DNA of 64,000 nt. Origin: GWE2-42-39 sp034003625. GTDB taxonomy: Bacteria; Bacteroidota; Bacteroidia; Bacteroidales; Prolixibacteraceae. Location: NCBI GenBank assembly GCA_034003625.1, contig JAVEYG010000001.1:186001-250000 (forward strand), given 5' to 3'. The notes below the pieces were generated by a model, which worked only from the letters and a program-made list of their open reading frames with translations, made no database searches and was not told where the DNA came from. Shown piece by piece: positions 1-8,694 of this stretch. A program made the position numbers and the translations under genes. How positions within the stretch are numbered: position 1 is the first letter of the stretch; the number at the start of each line of letters is the position of its first letter.

Positions 1-3000
1 GAGCTGCGTGCCTTTGTGCGGCGCCGTCCGGATATAGATTTCCGCAATCCTGCGGGCGCTTACATTGACTTTATTGTCGGGATGATCGCTGTATTTTTGT
101 TCGCTGATAAGCCGCATATCCGTTGACATCTTCTTGGCGTAATTCGTGGCGATCAGCATCCGCCCCTTGTCTTCCTCCGGCGTCAGTTTGCCCCGGCCGA
201 TCAGCTGCCCGTCACCGGTACGGGCAAATTGCATCAGGTTTTTAATAAAATCGCTTTGTTCAGGTGTCGGTTTAATATTCACCAGGGTTTCTGACAGCTC
301 CGGCCTATCAAGTTTGATATGTTTGGCCGTTTTGTAATCCGTGATTTCGTTATAAAACAAAGCCAGCTCCGGCACCTTGATAAAATGGCGGAAACGTTCT
401 TTGGCAATGATCTCGTTGGTTACCGAGAACTCAAAATCGGTGGTCTTGCGGGCGAAAACAGCCGCCCATCCGTCAAAGTTTTCAATCTGCTGACGCTCCA
501 TTTCTTTTGGGCGCAGGTACTTAAATAACAGATACATTTCTGTCAGGCTGTTCGAGATGGGCGTTCCGGAAAGAAAGGTCACGCACAGATCGGCATCGAA
601 TTTCTCCTGGAGGGCGCGCACTGCAAAAAGCATATTGAGCGCCTTCCCGCTACCTTCCGTATTGCCCAGCCCGGCCACCCGGTTATGCCTTGTTGTGAAA
701 GTCAGGTTCTTGAACTTATGGCTTTCATCCACGAACAGGTGGTCGATGCCCGTTTCCAGGAAGTTGATGCCCGCATCTTTCTTTTCCTCCAGGTTCTTTA
801 CCACGGTTTTTAATTGGCCTGTCAGGTTGTTCTTGCGGATCTCCAGGCCTTTGCGCATCTTTTTTGAAATATCCCCGCCCAGGTCTTTCAGGGTATCCAG
901 GTCCTTTTCCAGGTTATCCAGTTCGGCCTGTAAAATCTGTTTTTGTATTTCCGGCGACTGCGGGATCTTGCCGAACTGGTCATGGGTCATGATGATACAG
1001 TCCCAGTTGTTGTTTTTGATCTCATGAAACAGGCGCAGCCTTTTGTCCGGGCTAAAATCTTTTTCTCCCGGGAAAAGGATCCGGGCTTTGGGATAGGCCT
1101 TTTTATAGGTTTCCGCGATTTGGCCTACATTGGCTTTTAATGCCAGTATCGCAGGCTTATGGATAATCCCCAGCCGTTTCATTTCCTGAGCGGAAACGAT
1201 CATGGTGAGCGTTTTGCCCAGCCCGACTTCGTGGTCGATCAGGGCGCCGCGGTTCTGGATGATCCGCCAGGCAGCATTCTTCTGCGAGCTGTACAGGTCG
1301 TCAATCCCCAGGGCCTTTTTGTCAAGACCGGGAAATTTCAAATGACTGCCGTCATATTCCCTGAGCACGTAACAATTGAAGGTATCATTATACAGGTTCT
1401 CAATATGCTTCTTGTCCGTCCCGGGCAGTTCTTTTAACCAGTCTGTTAACCCGCCGCGCATCTGTTCGATCTTCTGGTGGGCCAGTTGGATGGCCTCATT
1501 GTCCGGCACCCGGATCATGGTATCGTTGGGGCCCTTTACCTCGTAAGTAAAAAAGGGCGTGGTATTTTCCAGCGCGTGTTCCAGCAAGGTGTAACCATAA
1601 GTGGTCCTGCCGCTTTTGGGGGTGACGGCAAATTCCCTGTCCACTTTGGTGTTGTGCCCGGTACTGACCTTAAAAGCATCCAGCGAGGGGAAGTAGGCAA
1701 TGGTGGTATCCTGCTCAAATAAAGCGGTCGCATAGCGTTCATAATACCGGGAAGGAATCCAGCGTTCGCCCAGGTTAAAATCCAGCAGTTCGAAAGGGAT
1801 ATGTTCGGGCTGTACTTTCCGGATGGCTTCCAGGCTTCGCCGGTACTGAAGATGGTCAGGCCGGTTTTCCGTCATGCGTTCCGCCTGCCGGAGCTTTTCC
1901 ACTACATTGCCGCTCAGGTACCGGTCTGCTGTTTCCCATTCGGCGTTGGCCGGGTTCAGGTACACATGGCTACCCAAACGGCTGATGACTTCATTTTCTT
2001 CCAGTCCCATTGCCGCGCCAATAAAACCTGTATCCACTTTTCCGGTATCGTTCAGGCTGTGCGCCAATGCTTCAAGGGGATCATCCGTGGCAAATCGTTC
2101 CTTTTGCTGGACGATCGATCCGGTCAGGATGTCTGATTTGACAAACTGCTCCCTGTCCCTGCGTTCCAGCGAGGAAAGGACGGTTAGTCCGAAAGCGGTG
2201 TCTTCCAGGATGTGCCTGCGGTTTTCATTGCTGTTCAAACGGCCGTACCGGGAGATCAGTCGCTCATAATGGCCGTTCAGATCCTGCCGTTCTCCTTCGC
2301 TGATTGCCACACCGGACAGTTCCTTTTCCGACAATTCCAGGTAGGTGTCTCTCAGGGTAATGTAGCTCTCGTAAAACGCCATGCCTGCCTGGATGGGCAA
2401 CCGTTGGAAGGACGCCTGTTTAAATTCCGGATCAGGACGGCTGATCGTGCCCGCCATGCCCTGGTGGATCACCAGTGTCCCTTCCTTGTAAAAGGCTTTC
2501 AGCGACTCAAGTGGCTCCATGCCCTTTTGCTCAAAGCTGAAAAATCCGTTTAGAGTCTGGTCTCCTTCCTGCCTGTAGTGGTGGTCAAATTCCTTCAGCT
2601 TGCCGGATAAACCTTTCAGCTCGTGTCCCAGCAACCGGCCATCCATCCAGTTCGATGGAAGGTTGTTTATTTCCTTCGCGTTGGCATACAGCTTATACAG
2701 GAAATTGTTCGGTTTGTGCCCCCTGGCGGTAAGCAGTACCACCACTTCATGCCCCGGGTTGTCAGTGGTGCGGATCGTACTGATGATGCGGGCGGTTTCT
2801 TTTCGTACCACGGTTTCATCTAACCGGCTGATATAATCCATGGCCCGGTTAATGTTTTCCGCAGGTAAGGTGTCAAACAGGCCTAACTGAACCGGTATGT
2901 TTTTCTGCTTTCCTTCCGGCACCGGCAGGTAAGTCAGCTTCCTGCCACGGGACAGGCTTTCTGCCTCTTTTACAGCCAATGCAGCCTGGTACCGGGTTTT

Positions 3001-4143
3001 ATCCAGGCGTGATGAAAAACCGGGTGTAAGCGTTTCCCTCAGCCTGCTTCTGATAGCGGCGATTTCGCCGTGTTGCCACACGCTTTCATGAACCTGTCCG
3101 TATTGGTTCTTGCCGGGCCTGACTTCATCGCCAATGATCAGCTCAGGATGTTCCAGCAGGTACTGATTCTGGTAGTAGGTACCGTATTCATTTTGCCGTT
3201 TACCGGTCGTTACCAGCAGCTTTTCTTCCCTGGAAAGACCTTTTTTATCTTTATTTTTCTGGATAATCAGCAAGTGGTTGGGGGCCTGGGTACCTCCCGT
3301 ATCTGTCATCAGGTTGTCGGGCATGACGGCAAGGCTGACAAAATCAGCCCGCTCAAAGAGGTATTGCCTTGCCGTGTGGTTGGAAGGGGTGTTCAGAAAG
3401 GCGTCTGTGGTGATATAGGCCATCACTCCGCCGTCAGCCAGTTTATCCAGTCCCTTGACAAAAAAGTAATTGTGTATTTTCCCGGAAAGCTCCCTATCGG
3501 GATAGCCTTCATCATACACAGAGAAATTGCCGAAAGGGATATTGCTCACCACTAGGTCATAAGTACCGTTATCCTTTATCGGCGCCTCTTCAAAGCCCGT
3601 GATATGCGTGTCTGCCCTGACAGGCAGGCTGCTGTTAATGGCAAACAGTACCAGGCCCGTAAGCCGGTCTTTCTCCACTGCCGCTATTTGCTCTAGTTCC
3701 GGAAAAGCCTTCACTGCTTCGCTGATGAATATTCCTGCCCCCGCCGAAGGTTCATAGAGCCGGTTGGGACGGATGCCTTGTTCCCGGAGTACCTGGTACA
3801 GGGTTTGCGGCACCACTTCGGGGGTGTAAAAAGCGGTCAGTACGCTGGTTCGCAGCGAACCGATGATTTCCTTGTATTCCCGGTCGGTGTAGTTTTCTTT
3901 CAGCAGGTCATGCAGCCTCATGATATTCCCGTGCAGTCTCAGGTCGTCTTTTGTCGCCCCGCCCGCAGTCCAGTCTCCCGGTGTCCCGTACGGGTACAGG
4001 ATTGCCTTGATCCCGCCAAAACCCGACCAGGCCTTCAGAGCGGAAATATCTTCCGTGGTAAGCGGGCGGCCGCTGCGGTAGTCCAGCGCGATCCGCAGGG
4101 CACGCAGGTTATCATTCAGTTTTTGAGAGACAAAATAGGACAT
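1..4143 (-). CDS. Conjugative-element N6-DNA methylase / SNF2-type helicase, 3' end outside window
   Basis: An open frame runs unbroken from an ATG at 4143 to the window edge, giving 1381 codons without a stop. The N-terminal part has an N6-adenine methylase signature: TPEVVP, then EPSAGAGIF (about residue 135, SAM-binding motif I) and a SNIPFGN motif near residue 200 in place of NPPY. The later part is a superfamily 2 helicase, with HEVGLGKT (Walker A, about residue 968) and VDESHKFKN (about 1136) followed by SGTPISNS. This fused architecture is the giant methylase-helicase carried by many Bacteroidetes conjugative transposons; its exact role in transfer or anti-restriction is not settled. 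It starts 13 bp after the DUF1896 gene, probably in one operon. The C-terminal helicase half is cut off by the window. Confidence 0.9.
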   Translation of the reverse strand, partial: MSYFVSQKLNDNLRALRIALDYRSGRPLTTEDISALKAWSGFGGIKAILYPYGTPGDWTAGGATKDDLRLHGNIMRLHDLLKENYTDREYKEIIGSLRTSVLTAFYTPEVVPQTLYQVLREQGIRPNRLYEPSAGAGIFISEAVKAFPELEQIAAVEKDRLTGLVLFAINSSLPVRADTHITGFEEAPIKDNGTYDLVVSNIPFGNFSVYDEGYPDRELSGKIHNYFFVKGLDKLADGGVMAYITTDAFLNTPSNHTARQYLFERADFVSLAVMPDNLMTDTGGTQAPNHLLIIQKNKDKKGLSREEKLLVTTGKRQNEYGTYYQNQYLLEHPELIIGDEVRPGKNQYGQVHESVWQHGEIAAIRSRLRETLTPGFSSRLDKTRYQAALAVKEAESLSRGRKLTYLPVPEGKQKNIPVQLGLFDTLPAENINRAMDYISRLDETVVRKETARIISTIRTTDNPGHEVVVLLTARGHKPNNFLYKLYANAKEINNLPSNWMDGRLLGHELKGLSGKLKEFDHHYRQEGDQTLNGFFSFEQKGMEPLESLKAFYKEGTLVIHQGMAGTISRPDPEFKQASFQRLPIQAGMAFYESYITLRDTYLELSEKELSGVAISEGERQDLNGHYERLISRYGRLNSNENRRHILEDTAFGLTVLSSLERRDREQFVKSDILTGSIVQQKERFATDDPLEALAHSLNDTGKVDTGFIGAAMGLEENEVISRLGSHVYLNPANAEWETADRYLSGNVVEKLRQAERMTENRPDHLQYRRSLEAIRKVQPEHIPFELLDFNLGERWIPSRYYERYATALFEQDTTIAYFPSLDAFKVSTGHNTKVDREFAVTPKSGRTTYGYTLLEHALENTTPFFTYEVKGPNDTMIRVPDNEAIQLAHQKIEQMRGGLTDWLKELPGTDKKHIENLYNDTFNCYVLREYDGSHLKFPGLDKKALGIDDLYSSQKNAAWRIIQNRGALIDHEVGLGKTLTMIVSAQEMKRLGIIHKPAILALKANVGQIAETYKKAYPKARILFPGEKDFSPDKRLRLFHEIKNNNWDCIIMTHDQFGKIPQSPEIQKQILQAELDNLEKDLDTLKDLGGDISKKMRKGLEIRKNNLTGQLKTVVKNLEEKKDAGINFLETGIDHLFVDESHKFKNLTFTTRHNRVAGLGNTEGSGKALNMLFAVRALQEKFDADLCVTFLSGTPISNSLTEMYLLFKYLRPKEMERQQIENFDGWAAVFARKTTDFEFSVTNEIIAKERFRHFIKVPELALFYNEITDYKTAKHIKLDRPELSETLVNIKPTPEQSDFIKNLMQFARTGDGQLIGRGKLTPEEDKGRMLIATNYAKKMSTDMRLISEQKYSDHPDNKVNVSARRIAEIYIRTAPHKGTQL

Positions 4144-4156
4144 AACCACACCTTTG

Positions 4157-4609
4157 TCATTCTTCGCTTTTCCTTTGGTCCCGGGTCAGGTAGTGGTGTA
4201 CCTGGCCGGTAATGGCGTATCGTAAATGCCTGTTTTCCTGGTTCTCCTGCCTGAAGTCAAAGTCATCGAAGATGTCTTTGCAGCTTTCAGTGAGGTTCAC
4301 AGTCTCATAGGTAAGGATGCCGTTTGCTTTCAGCCGGTCGTAGTCCTCTTCGAACTCTTCTTCCAGTACGGAGAGGATGTACTGATAGCGGGACGGTTTT
4401 AGATCACCTGTCATGGCCTCCAGGCAGAGTTCTTCAATGACATACCGGGGTTTCCCCTCGGCAAACAAGCTTTCCGCCAACGGCAGGATCCCCTTTACCG
4501 CTTCATCCAGGTAGCAGCTGACCGAACGCTCTTCTTGCAAACGGAGCAGGAGGTCGGGATTGTTTTGGACGATCTGCGCCCATAACTTTTCTTTGAGTGT
4601 GGTTTGCAT
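4157..4609 (-). CDS. DUF1896 family protein of conjugative element
   Basis: A 150-residue acidic protein beginning MQTTLKEKLWAQIV. It matches my recollection of the DUF1896 family, small soluble proteins that regularly sit just upstream of the giant methylase-helicase in Bacteroidetes conjugative transposons. No catalytic motif is visible and the function is unknown. The frame is open for 22 more codons upstream (to 4675), but that extension would overlap the DUF4134 gene and looks non-native, so the ATG at 4609 is preferred. It lies 11 bp after the DUF4134 stop and 13 bp before the helicase start, which suggests one transcript. Confidence 0.8.
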   Translation of the reverse strand: MQTTLKEKLWAQIVQNNPDLLLRLQEERSVSCYLDEAVKGILPLAESLFAEGKPRYVIEELCLEAMTGDLKPSRYQYILSVLEEEFEEDYDRLKANGILTYETVNLTESCKDIFDDFDFRQENQENRHLRYAITGQVHHYLTRDQRKSEE

Positions 4610-4620
4610 AGTTCCGGTTT

Positions 4621-4953
4621 TCAGACACCAAAAAAGGACTGGAGAACGGTTGCAACAACGACCAGAAAAATACAACTGCCAAACCAGGCGGCGGCCACTT
4701 TATTGGTATCCTGGTCGCCTGCGTTCCACTTCTGGTAAACTTTTACCGCGCCGATCAAGCCGACCAGCGCTCCCACGGCATACATTAACTGGGTACCTAC
4801 TGCAAAATAGCTGCGTATCTGCTGGTTCGCTTCATTGATGCCCGCCATGCCGTCCTGAGCCAGGACCGTAAACCGAATGGCTGTTAATACCAGGGTCGCG
4901 CCCACGGCGGCAACCCGCTTAATGATTGACTTTCTGAATTTGCGTCTGCACAT
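4621..4953 (-). CDS. traE: DUF4134 (TraE-like) conjugative transfer membrane protein
   Basis: A 110-residue protein with a basic N-terminus, a first hydrophobic segment (about 12-31) ending at a likely signal cleavage before QDGMAG, then two more membrane segments (about 53-70 and 88-106). The conserved stretch NEANQQIRSYF followed by the GALVGLIGAVKVYQKWNAGD motif matches the DUF4134 family, called TraE in CTnDOT-type elements and resembling a small pilin or VirB2-like subunit. It heads the DUF1896/helicase unit. The gene symbol follows the CTnDOT naming convention, not a check against a database. Confidence 0.8.
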   Translation of the reverse strand: MCRRKFRKSIIKRVAAVGATLVLTAIRFTVLAQDGMAGINEANQQIRSYFAVGTQLMYAVGALVGLIGAVKVYQKWNAGDQDTNKVAAAWFGSCIFLVVVATVLQSFFGV

Positions 4954-5006
4954 TTCGATAACATTTATGTTTATTGTTTAAAATGATTTAAAAACCGAAA
5001 GAAAAT

Positions 5007-5090
5007 GCGGAGGGCTTCGCCGTCTCATTGCCCGCTCATCCTGCCTCGCCTGCCATACCGCACCGGGACGGACGGGGAAATACCCTCCGC
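5007..5090 (-). other. GC-rich inverted repeat, possible structured RNA or attenuator
   Basis: Between the 159-residue gene and the DUF4134 gene the sequence turns GC-rich. It is bounded by a perfect 8-bp inverted repeat (GCGGAGGG at 5007-5014, CCCTCCGC at 5083-5090) about 84 nt across. On the minus-strand transcript the closing arm is preceded by a small GGCGAAGCC hairpin and followed by a T-rich run. It could be a leader hairpin or attenuator for the transfer genes, or a transfer-related site. Folding has not been computed. Confidence 0.4.
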
Positions 5091-5099
5091 TAAGGACCG

Positions 5100-5579
5100 T
5101 TACAAAACATCCTCCCACAACTGTTCCGCGTCTTGTTCACTTAATGCAACGGCTCCGTATTTCTTACACTGCGAAGCGATGAGTTCATTGACGGCAAAGC
5201 GTAAAGGAGAGTTTTTGATGTGGGAATACTCCCTGAGAACCAAGCTGAGGTACAGCTTGAATTCATCGGGGCTGAGGCTTTTACCGGAAGCTTCCGCGAT
5301 AACGCCTGTTAACCGTTCTGTCAGGTATTCCACTTCCATCTGATCATCACCGGCGATCGTATTTGGATCAGTACTTTCCCTGTAAGCTTTTTCGGCAGAT
5401 GGAAAATTCTTGTCCGTCTCCGGAATGTTTGAGGCTTTGCGAAATTTCAGTTTCCGCTTCCCGGAAAACAGATCTTTCAGGTCAGCGGAATAGTACCGCA
5501 TTCCGACAAAAAAGTAATAACCGGTCAGAAGAACGGCGACCGCAATGAAGTAATCTGTCCATGAAATGCCTGTAAACAT
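5100..5579 (-). CDS. Conjugative-element hypothetical protein with N-terminal membrane anchor
   Basis: A 159-residue protein with one N-terminal membrane segment (about 8-27), a basic stretch (GKRKLKFRK, about 39-47) and a soluble acidic helical domain ending QLWEDVL. No enzyme motif is visible. It precedes the DUF4134, DUF1896 and helicase genes, and proteins of this size and topology (one anchor, cytoplasmic helical tail) occur at that place in Bacteroidetes conjugative elements. I do not recognise a named family. A transfer-apparatus accessory role is inferred from position only. Confidence 0.65.
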   Translation of the reverse strand: MFTGISWTDYFIAVAVLLTGYYFFVGMRYYSADLKDLFSGKRKLKFRKASNIPETDKNFPSAEKAYRESTDPNTIAGDDQMEVEYLTERLTGVIAEASGKSLSPDEFKLYLSLVLREYSHIKNSPLRFAVNELIASQCKKYGAVALSEQDAEQLWEDVL

Positions 5580-5825
5580 ACGCTTCTAATTTTAATCGTT
5601 CTCCACAAAATCAGCCCAGCAATCCAAATCGTGCTGTTCACGTCAAATTTCGATAGCAAAGGAATACGGAATAACAGGGGATTACAAGTCCAACTTTTTC
5701 CTGGAACCCTTTTTGGAACCCTGGAACCCATTTGAAAATCAACAGAATAACGTAATAAAAAAAAGGAGAAATTTTTTAAACGGAACGATACGGTTGTATG
5801 GTCGACTAAGTTGATCGTGCATATA
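5580..5825. other. Intergenic segment with triple TGGAACCC repeat
   Basis: No convincing gene is seen here. A 105-codon minus-strand frame spans 5525-5842 but overlaps the start of the 159-residue gene and has no recognisable character. The segment contains three copies of TGGAACCC at 5702, 5714 and 5722 in the same orientation. Their role is unknown; they could be a recombinase or regulator site. Confidence 0.35.
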
Positions 5826-5862
5826 CAAAAAAAGAGAGGCATCGTAAAATACCTCTCTTTTA
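5826..5862 (-). terminator. Rho-independent terminator
   Basis: A 9-bp perfect stem, AAAGAGAGG (5831-5839) pairing with CCTCTCTTT (5852-5860), has a 12-nt loop. On the minus strand it is followed by a run of seven T. It lies 37 bp downstream of the stop of the ATPase-partner remnant, so it would end that minus-strand transcript and insulate it from the transfer genes. The T-run at the other end is shorter (four T), so weak bidirectional action is possible. Confidence 0.75.
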
Positions 5863-5898
5863 AAATATTATTGCAAGTTTTAAAATTGCAGCAGAGTG

Positions 5899-6255
5899 TT
5901 AAGGTGTTAGGTCTGAAGGCAACTGATAATCTTGCCGGCTTAAACCTATGGCATTCGCAATGGAAAGGATAAACTGTTCCATTGCCGGGCTTATCTGTAT
6001 AATGTAATGATGTTTTATTTTGTGCTTGTACAATAGTAGCGAATCATCATTATAAACTTCGTCAAACTCGTTGAAATAATCTACTGCATGTTGTCTTTGC
6101 CGATAGTACCAACAGCAAACCTGTCCGCAAACTTTTCTCTCATAACCTTTGTTACCGTACCGCAGCCTTTCTGATGATTGTATTGCCGCACGGGGCACAA
6201 GGGTTTCGATAAGATTGGTATCTACAAAACACTCCGGGATAAAAGCCTGATCCAT
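5899..6255 (-). pseudogene. ATPase partner protein (RloB/toprim-like nuclease type), apparently double-frameshifted
   Basis: The frame reads 118 codons, starting MDQAFIPECFVDTNLIE and ending with a plausible C-terminus containing KHKIKHHYIIQISP. The middle third is Cys/Arg-rich and looks wrong. In the neighbouring frame the same DNA reads YNHQKGCGTVTKV, continuing EKFADRFAVG and then a GKD motif. That fits proteins I recall as partners of AAA ATPases. The shift into that frame falls at a G4 run (6192-6195) and the return at a T2 run (6091-6092): one base too many, then one missing. It is either a decayed gene or carries two homopolymer sequencing errors. It abuts the ATPase remnant without a gap. 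Confidence 0.6.
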
Positions 6256-6774
6256 CTATATAAAACTTTCGCTGTTAGTAAACAGATCCACCCCGTTTTG
6301 AAATACCTCATGGAGTTCATCCCCGGTAAGCTGTCTTACTTCCGTCTCATATCCTTCGTAATGCACGATAAATACAGCCCGCTCGTCCCGGACATTCTCC
6401 AAAAGATCATTCAGAATAAACGGGCTGTGGGTTGCCACAAAAAATTGATTATCTTTTTTGTAGATCATCTCCTGTGTAACATGTGATATATACGGGAGGA
6501 AAGAATGCACCTCCGGTTCTTTAAAAAGCAAAATGCTGTTATTGTTGGATGCAATGGCTGCTTTAAAGAATATGATCCTTTGAAGGGTATCGGCTGTCGA
6601 ATCATAGGGTACCAGGGAAATACCGTCCTTATCGGACTGGATAACTTTGATCGTCTCGCTGCCTTTGTCAAAGGCGATCTCAAGCCCGTATTCACGGGCC
6701 AGTGCCGTTACCTGGCTCTTTAATTCAGGATAGTTTTCAATAACCGCCTCTTGTTCAACAAGCTTAGTGAACGG
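6256..6774 (-). pseudogene. 5'-truncated AAA-family ATPase remnant
   Basis: About 170 residues match the C-terminal half of an AAA_21/OLD-like ATPase. There is a Walker B region, LLFKEPEVHSF, and a switch region, FFVATHSPFILNDLLENVRDE. No Walker A or N-terminal half is present; upstream of about 6774 the frame runs into the end of the lipoprotein gene. The acidic residue normally preceding the catalytic Glu of Walker B (EEPE) is Lys here (KEPE), a further sign of decay. Intact versions act with a partner nuclease, and the next gene downstream is such a partner, also damaged. Probably a relic of a defence module. Confidence 0.65.
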
Positions 6775-7300
6775 ATTTCTGCAAAATCCATCCGTCATCG
6801 GACAAAGAAAATTTGACATTGTGCCTGACCGGTTCATTCAAATCCCTTTTCATCAGGACAGAAAAAGGAGTGATATTTTTGTAAACGGAAGTGTATTCCA
6901 CCCAAACGGTATGCTTATTTTCATCACCCCGGATTATACGAACATCTTCCACTTCTTCATCCGCAATTTTTACTTTTTGGACGTCAAGAGCTTTGTCTTT
7001 ATCCGGGGTTGGCAAAAGATAAGATCGGGCTTTCCCAGTGAATTGCACCAGGGGCTTTCCAATGTCCTTTAACTTTTGTGTCTTTTGCACTTCTACCATA
7101 CCATCGGTTTCCAGTCCGGCATCCAGAATCCTCTTTGCATGGGCGGGATCACTGCGAAAAACGTCATAATCAATCACCCTGGGGTAGTTCAGTTCCTTGT
7201 TGATGATCTGTAACGCCTCATCTTTCTTCAATTCCTTTGCAGTATTACATCCGAAGAAATGAACTTCTGCTAAAAGTAAAATATAGAGTAACGTTCTCAT
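6764..7300 (-). CDS. Putative lipoprotein, unknown function
   Basis: A 178-residue protein with a short hydrophobic N-terminus ending in FFGC, a plausible lipoprotein signal (Cys about residue 18). The mature part is mixed alpha/beta, with a C-terminal strand-rich segment (SVYKNITPFSVLMKRD, ending SLSDDGWILQKSVH) that resembles small NTF2-like or lipocalin-like lipoproteins, but no family is recognised. It begins 19 bp after the 402-residue gene and is probably cotranscribed with it. Its 3' end marks the break point of the truncated ATPase downstream. Confidence 0.6.
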   Translation of the reverse strand: MRTLLYILLLAEVHFFGCNTAKELKKDEALQIINKELNYPRVIDYDVFRSDPAHAKRILDAGLETDGMVEVQKTQKLKDIGKPLVQFTGKARSYLLPTPDKDKALDVQKVKIADEEVEDVRIIRGDENKHTVWVEYTSVYKNITPFSVLMKRDLNEPVRHNVKFSLSDDGWILQKSVH

Positions 7301-7319
7301 GACAATCTGTTTTTAAGGG

Positions 7320-8528
7320 TTAAAATTCTTCAATCTTCTTAATGATCCGCTCCAGCGTCTCTATGGCGATCTGTTTGTCTCTTTCTTCCGCAACGTATGA
7401 TTTGCTGCGCATCCCGTCATAGGATAGATCTTCCTTGTAAGGTGTCGATAAATAGGGAACAATGATTTTGAACACTTCGTTCATGGATTTGGCAACCAAA
7501 ATCTGTAACTCTTCTGCCGCCCGTAAAATCAGCCCGGTCTGATCGGTGGAAAGCATGCATAAGACTTTTTGTTTAGGTTTCGCCGGAGATTCTTTTGGTT
7601 TGATTAATTCGGTATTGCCTTGCAATGGTGTGACCGAGAGACGCATCTTCTTTTCCAGGTAAAAGATTTCCTGGACAAACCAGTTGCCTAAAACCGTTTT
7701 TAGGTCCCGATATTGCGGGTTTAAAATGACTCCCGGCTTCCGGTGCATCTGGTTAAACTCTTTGAAATGCACCAGCAATTGCTCAAGTTTATCGGAAATG
7801 TTCTCAAATCCATTGATTTTTTCAGCAAGCTTTTCGGTAAAGTGATTGACAAATGCTTTACTGTTAAAGTCTAGATAGATAAGCAGTTCGTTCAGGGCGG
7901 TATAAATGCAGGTTTCCTTTTCCGGGTCTTCCAGAACTTCCAGTTCTTTGATAAGCTCTTTTTTATAAAGCACTTCTCGGAAAGTAACCGGATAATCCCC
8001 CTGTGGACGGTTGGTAAATGAATACAACGCATGAAGTACAATATCCACGATCTGTCGGTCAGGGATAAGATTATACAATCTTGTCTTCAATTTACCCAGG
8101 CGCTGGCTCAGCTCTTTTTTGGATACCAGCAGGTAGGTCGCCGGTACGCGCTCATCCAGGCTTAGATATGTTGAGAAACGGACTTCGATGAAAGAAAGCA
8201 ACTCATCCAGACAGGTGATCAGGTGATCATATACTTGTTCAACTGTCCCTTGTTTTACAGGAAGCTTTTCCTTATTTGCGAATGCCTCATCAAGCAGGAT
8301 GATCAGCGTGGAATGGTATTTTTTGATTAATAATTCGATTTGACTTTCTTTAGTCAATCCAAACACCTGGTTTTTCAATACGGATTTAAGCTGTTCTTTC
8401 TCTGTTGCGATTTGGGATATAATGGCATTGATCTGGTTATCTTCCATCGCGAATAAGTCCTTGCTGCCCGCATTAAGAATATCGGTTATGAGTAAATCAC
8501 ACCACTCAATAGGATAGTTCTTCTCCAT
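7320..8528 (-). CDS. Conjugative-element hypothetical protein, 402 aa
   Basis: A helical, charged, soluble protein without signal peptide or membrane segment. The N-terminal two-thirds have no recognisable motif. The C-terminal about 80 residues, from LCMLSTDQTGLILRAAEE to SYVAEERDKQIAIETLERI, resemble a conserved tail I associate with Bacteroidetes mobile-element proteins of unknown function (a regulatory or DNA-binding role is possible). It starts 2 bp after a probable 48-codon gene and is followed by the lipoprotein gene, forming a three-gene unit. Confidence 0.65.
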   Translation of the reverse strand: MEKNYPIEWCDLLITDILNAGSKDLFAMEDNQINAIISQIATEKEQLKSVLKNQVFGLTKESQIELLIKKYHSTLIILLDEAFANKEKLPVKQGTVEQVYDHLITCLDELLSFIEVRFSTYLSLDERVPATYLLVSKKELSQRLGKLKTRLYNLIPDRQIVDIVLHALYSFTNRPQGDYPVTFREVLYKKELIKELEVLEDPEKETCIYTALNELLIYLDFNSKAFVNHFTEKLAEKINGFENISDKLEQLLVHFKEFNQMHRKPGVILNPQYRDLKTVLGNWFVQEIFYLEKKMRLSVTPLQGNTELIKPKESPAKPKQKVLCMLSTDQTGLILRAAEELQILVAKSMNEVFKIIVPYLSTPYKEDLSYDGMRSKSYVAEERDKQIAIETLERIIKKIEEF

Positions 8529-8530
8529 TC

Positions 8531-8677
8531 CTATCGATTTTGATGGATTTGAATTATCCCTCTATGTACGCGTGTCCCAATGGTATAATCCATCTGATCG
8601 GTAACATTTTCCGATACATCTTTTATTCCTGACAACTCGTTATCAAGTTCAAGGATGATGTTTAAATACGTTTTCAT
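8531..8677 (-). CDS. Probable small protein, 48 aa
   Basis: A 48-codon frame (MKTYLNIILELDNEL at the start, IIQIHQNR at the end) ends 2 bp before the ATG of the 402-residue gene. Such tight spacing favours a real leading gene of that operon. There is no strong ribosome-binding site, which is common in Bacteroidota. No family is recognised. The alternative is a leader region that is not translated. Confidence 0.4.
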   Translation of the reverse strand: MKTYLNIILELDNELSGIKDVSENVTDQMDYTIGTRVHRGIIQIHQNR

Positions 8678-8694
8678 GCCAAAAATTAAACATG

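Noticed and set aside
5525..5842. 105-codon minus-strand frame
   Set aside because: It overlaps the start of the 159-residue gene, spans the TGGAACCC repeats and half of the terminator stem, and has no family character.
6764..6837. Upstream extension of the ATPase frame (start MNRSGTM)
   Set aside because: These codons overlap the lipoprotein gene's 3' end and do not resemble an ATPase N-terminus. The recognisable ATPase sequence begins near 6774.
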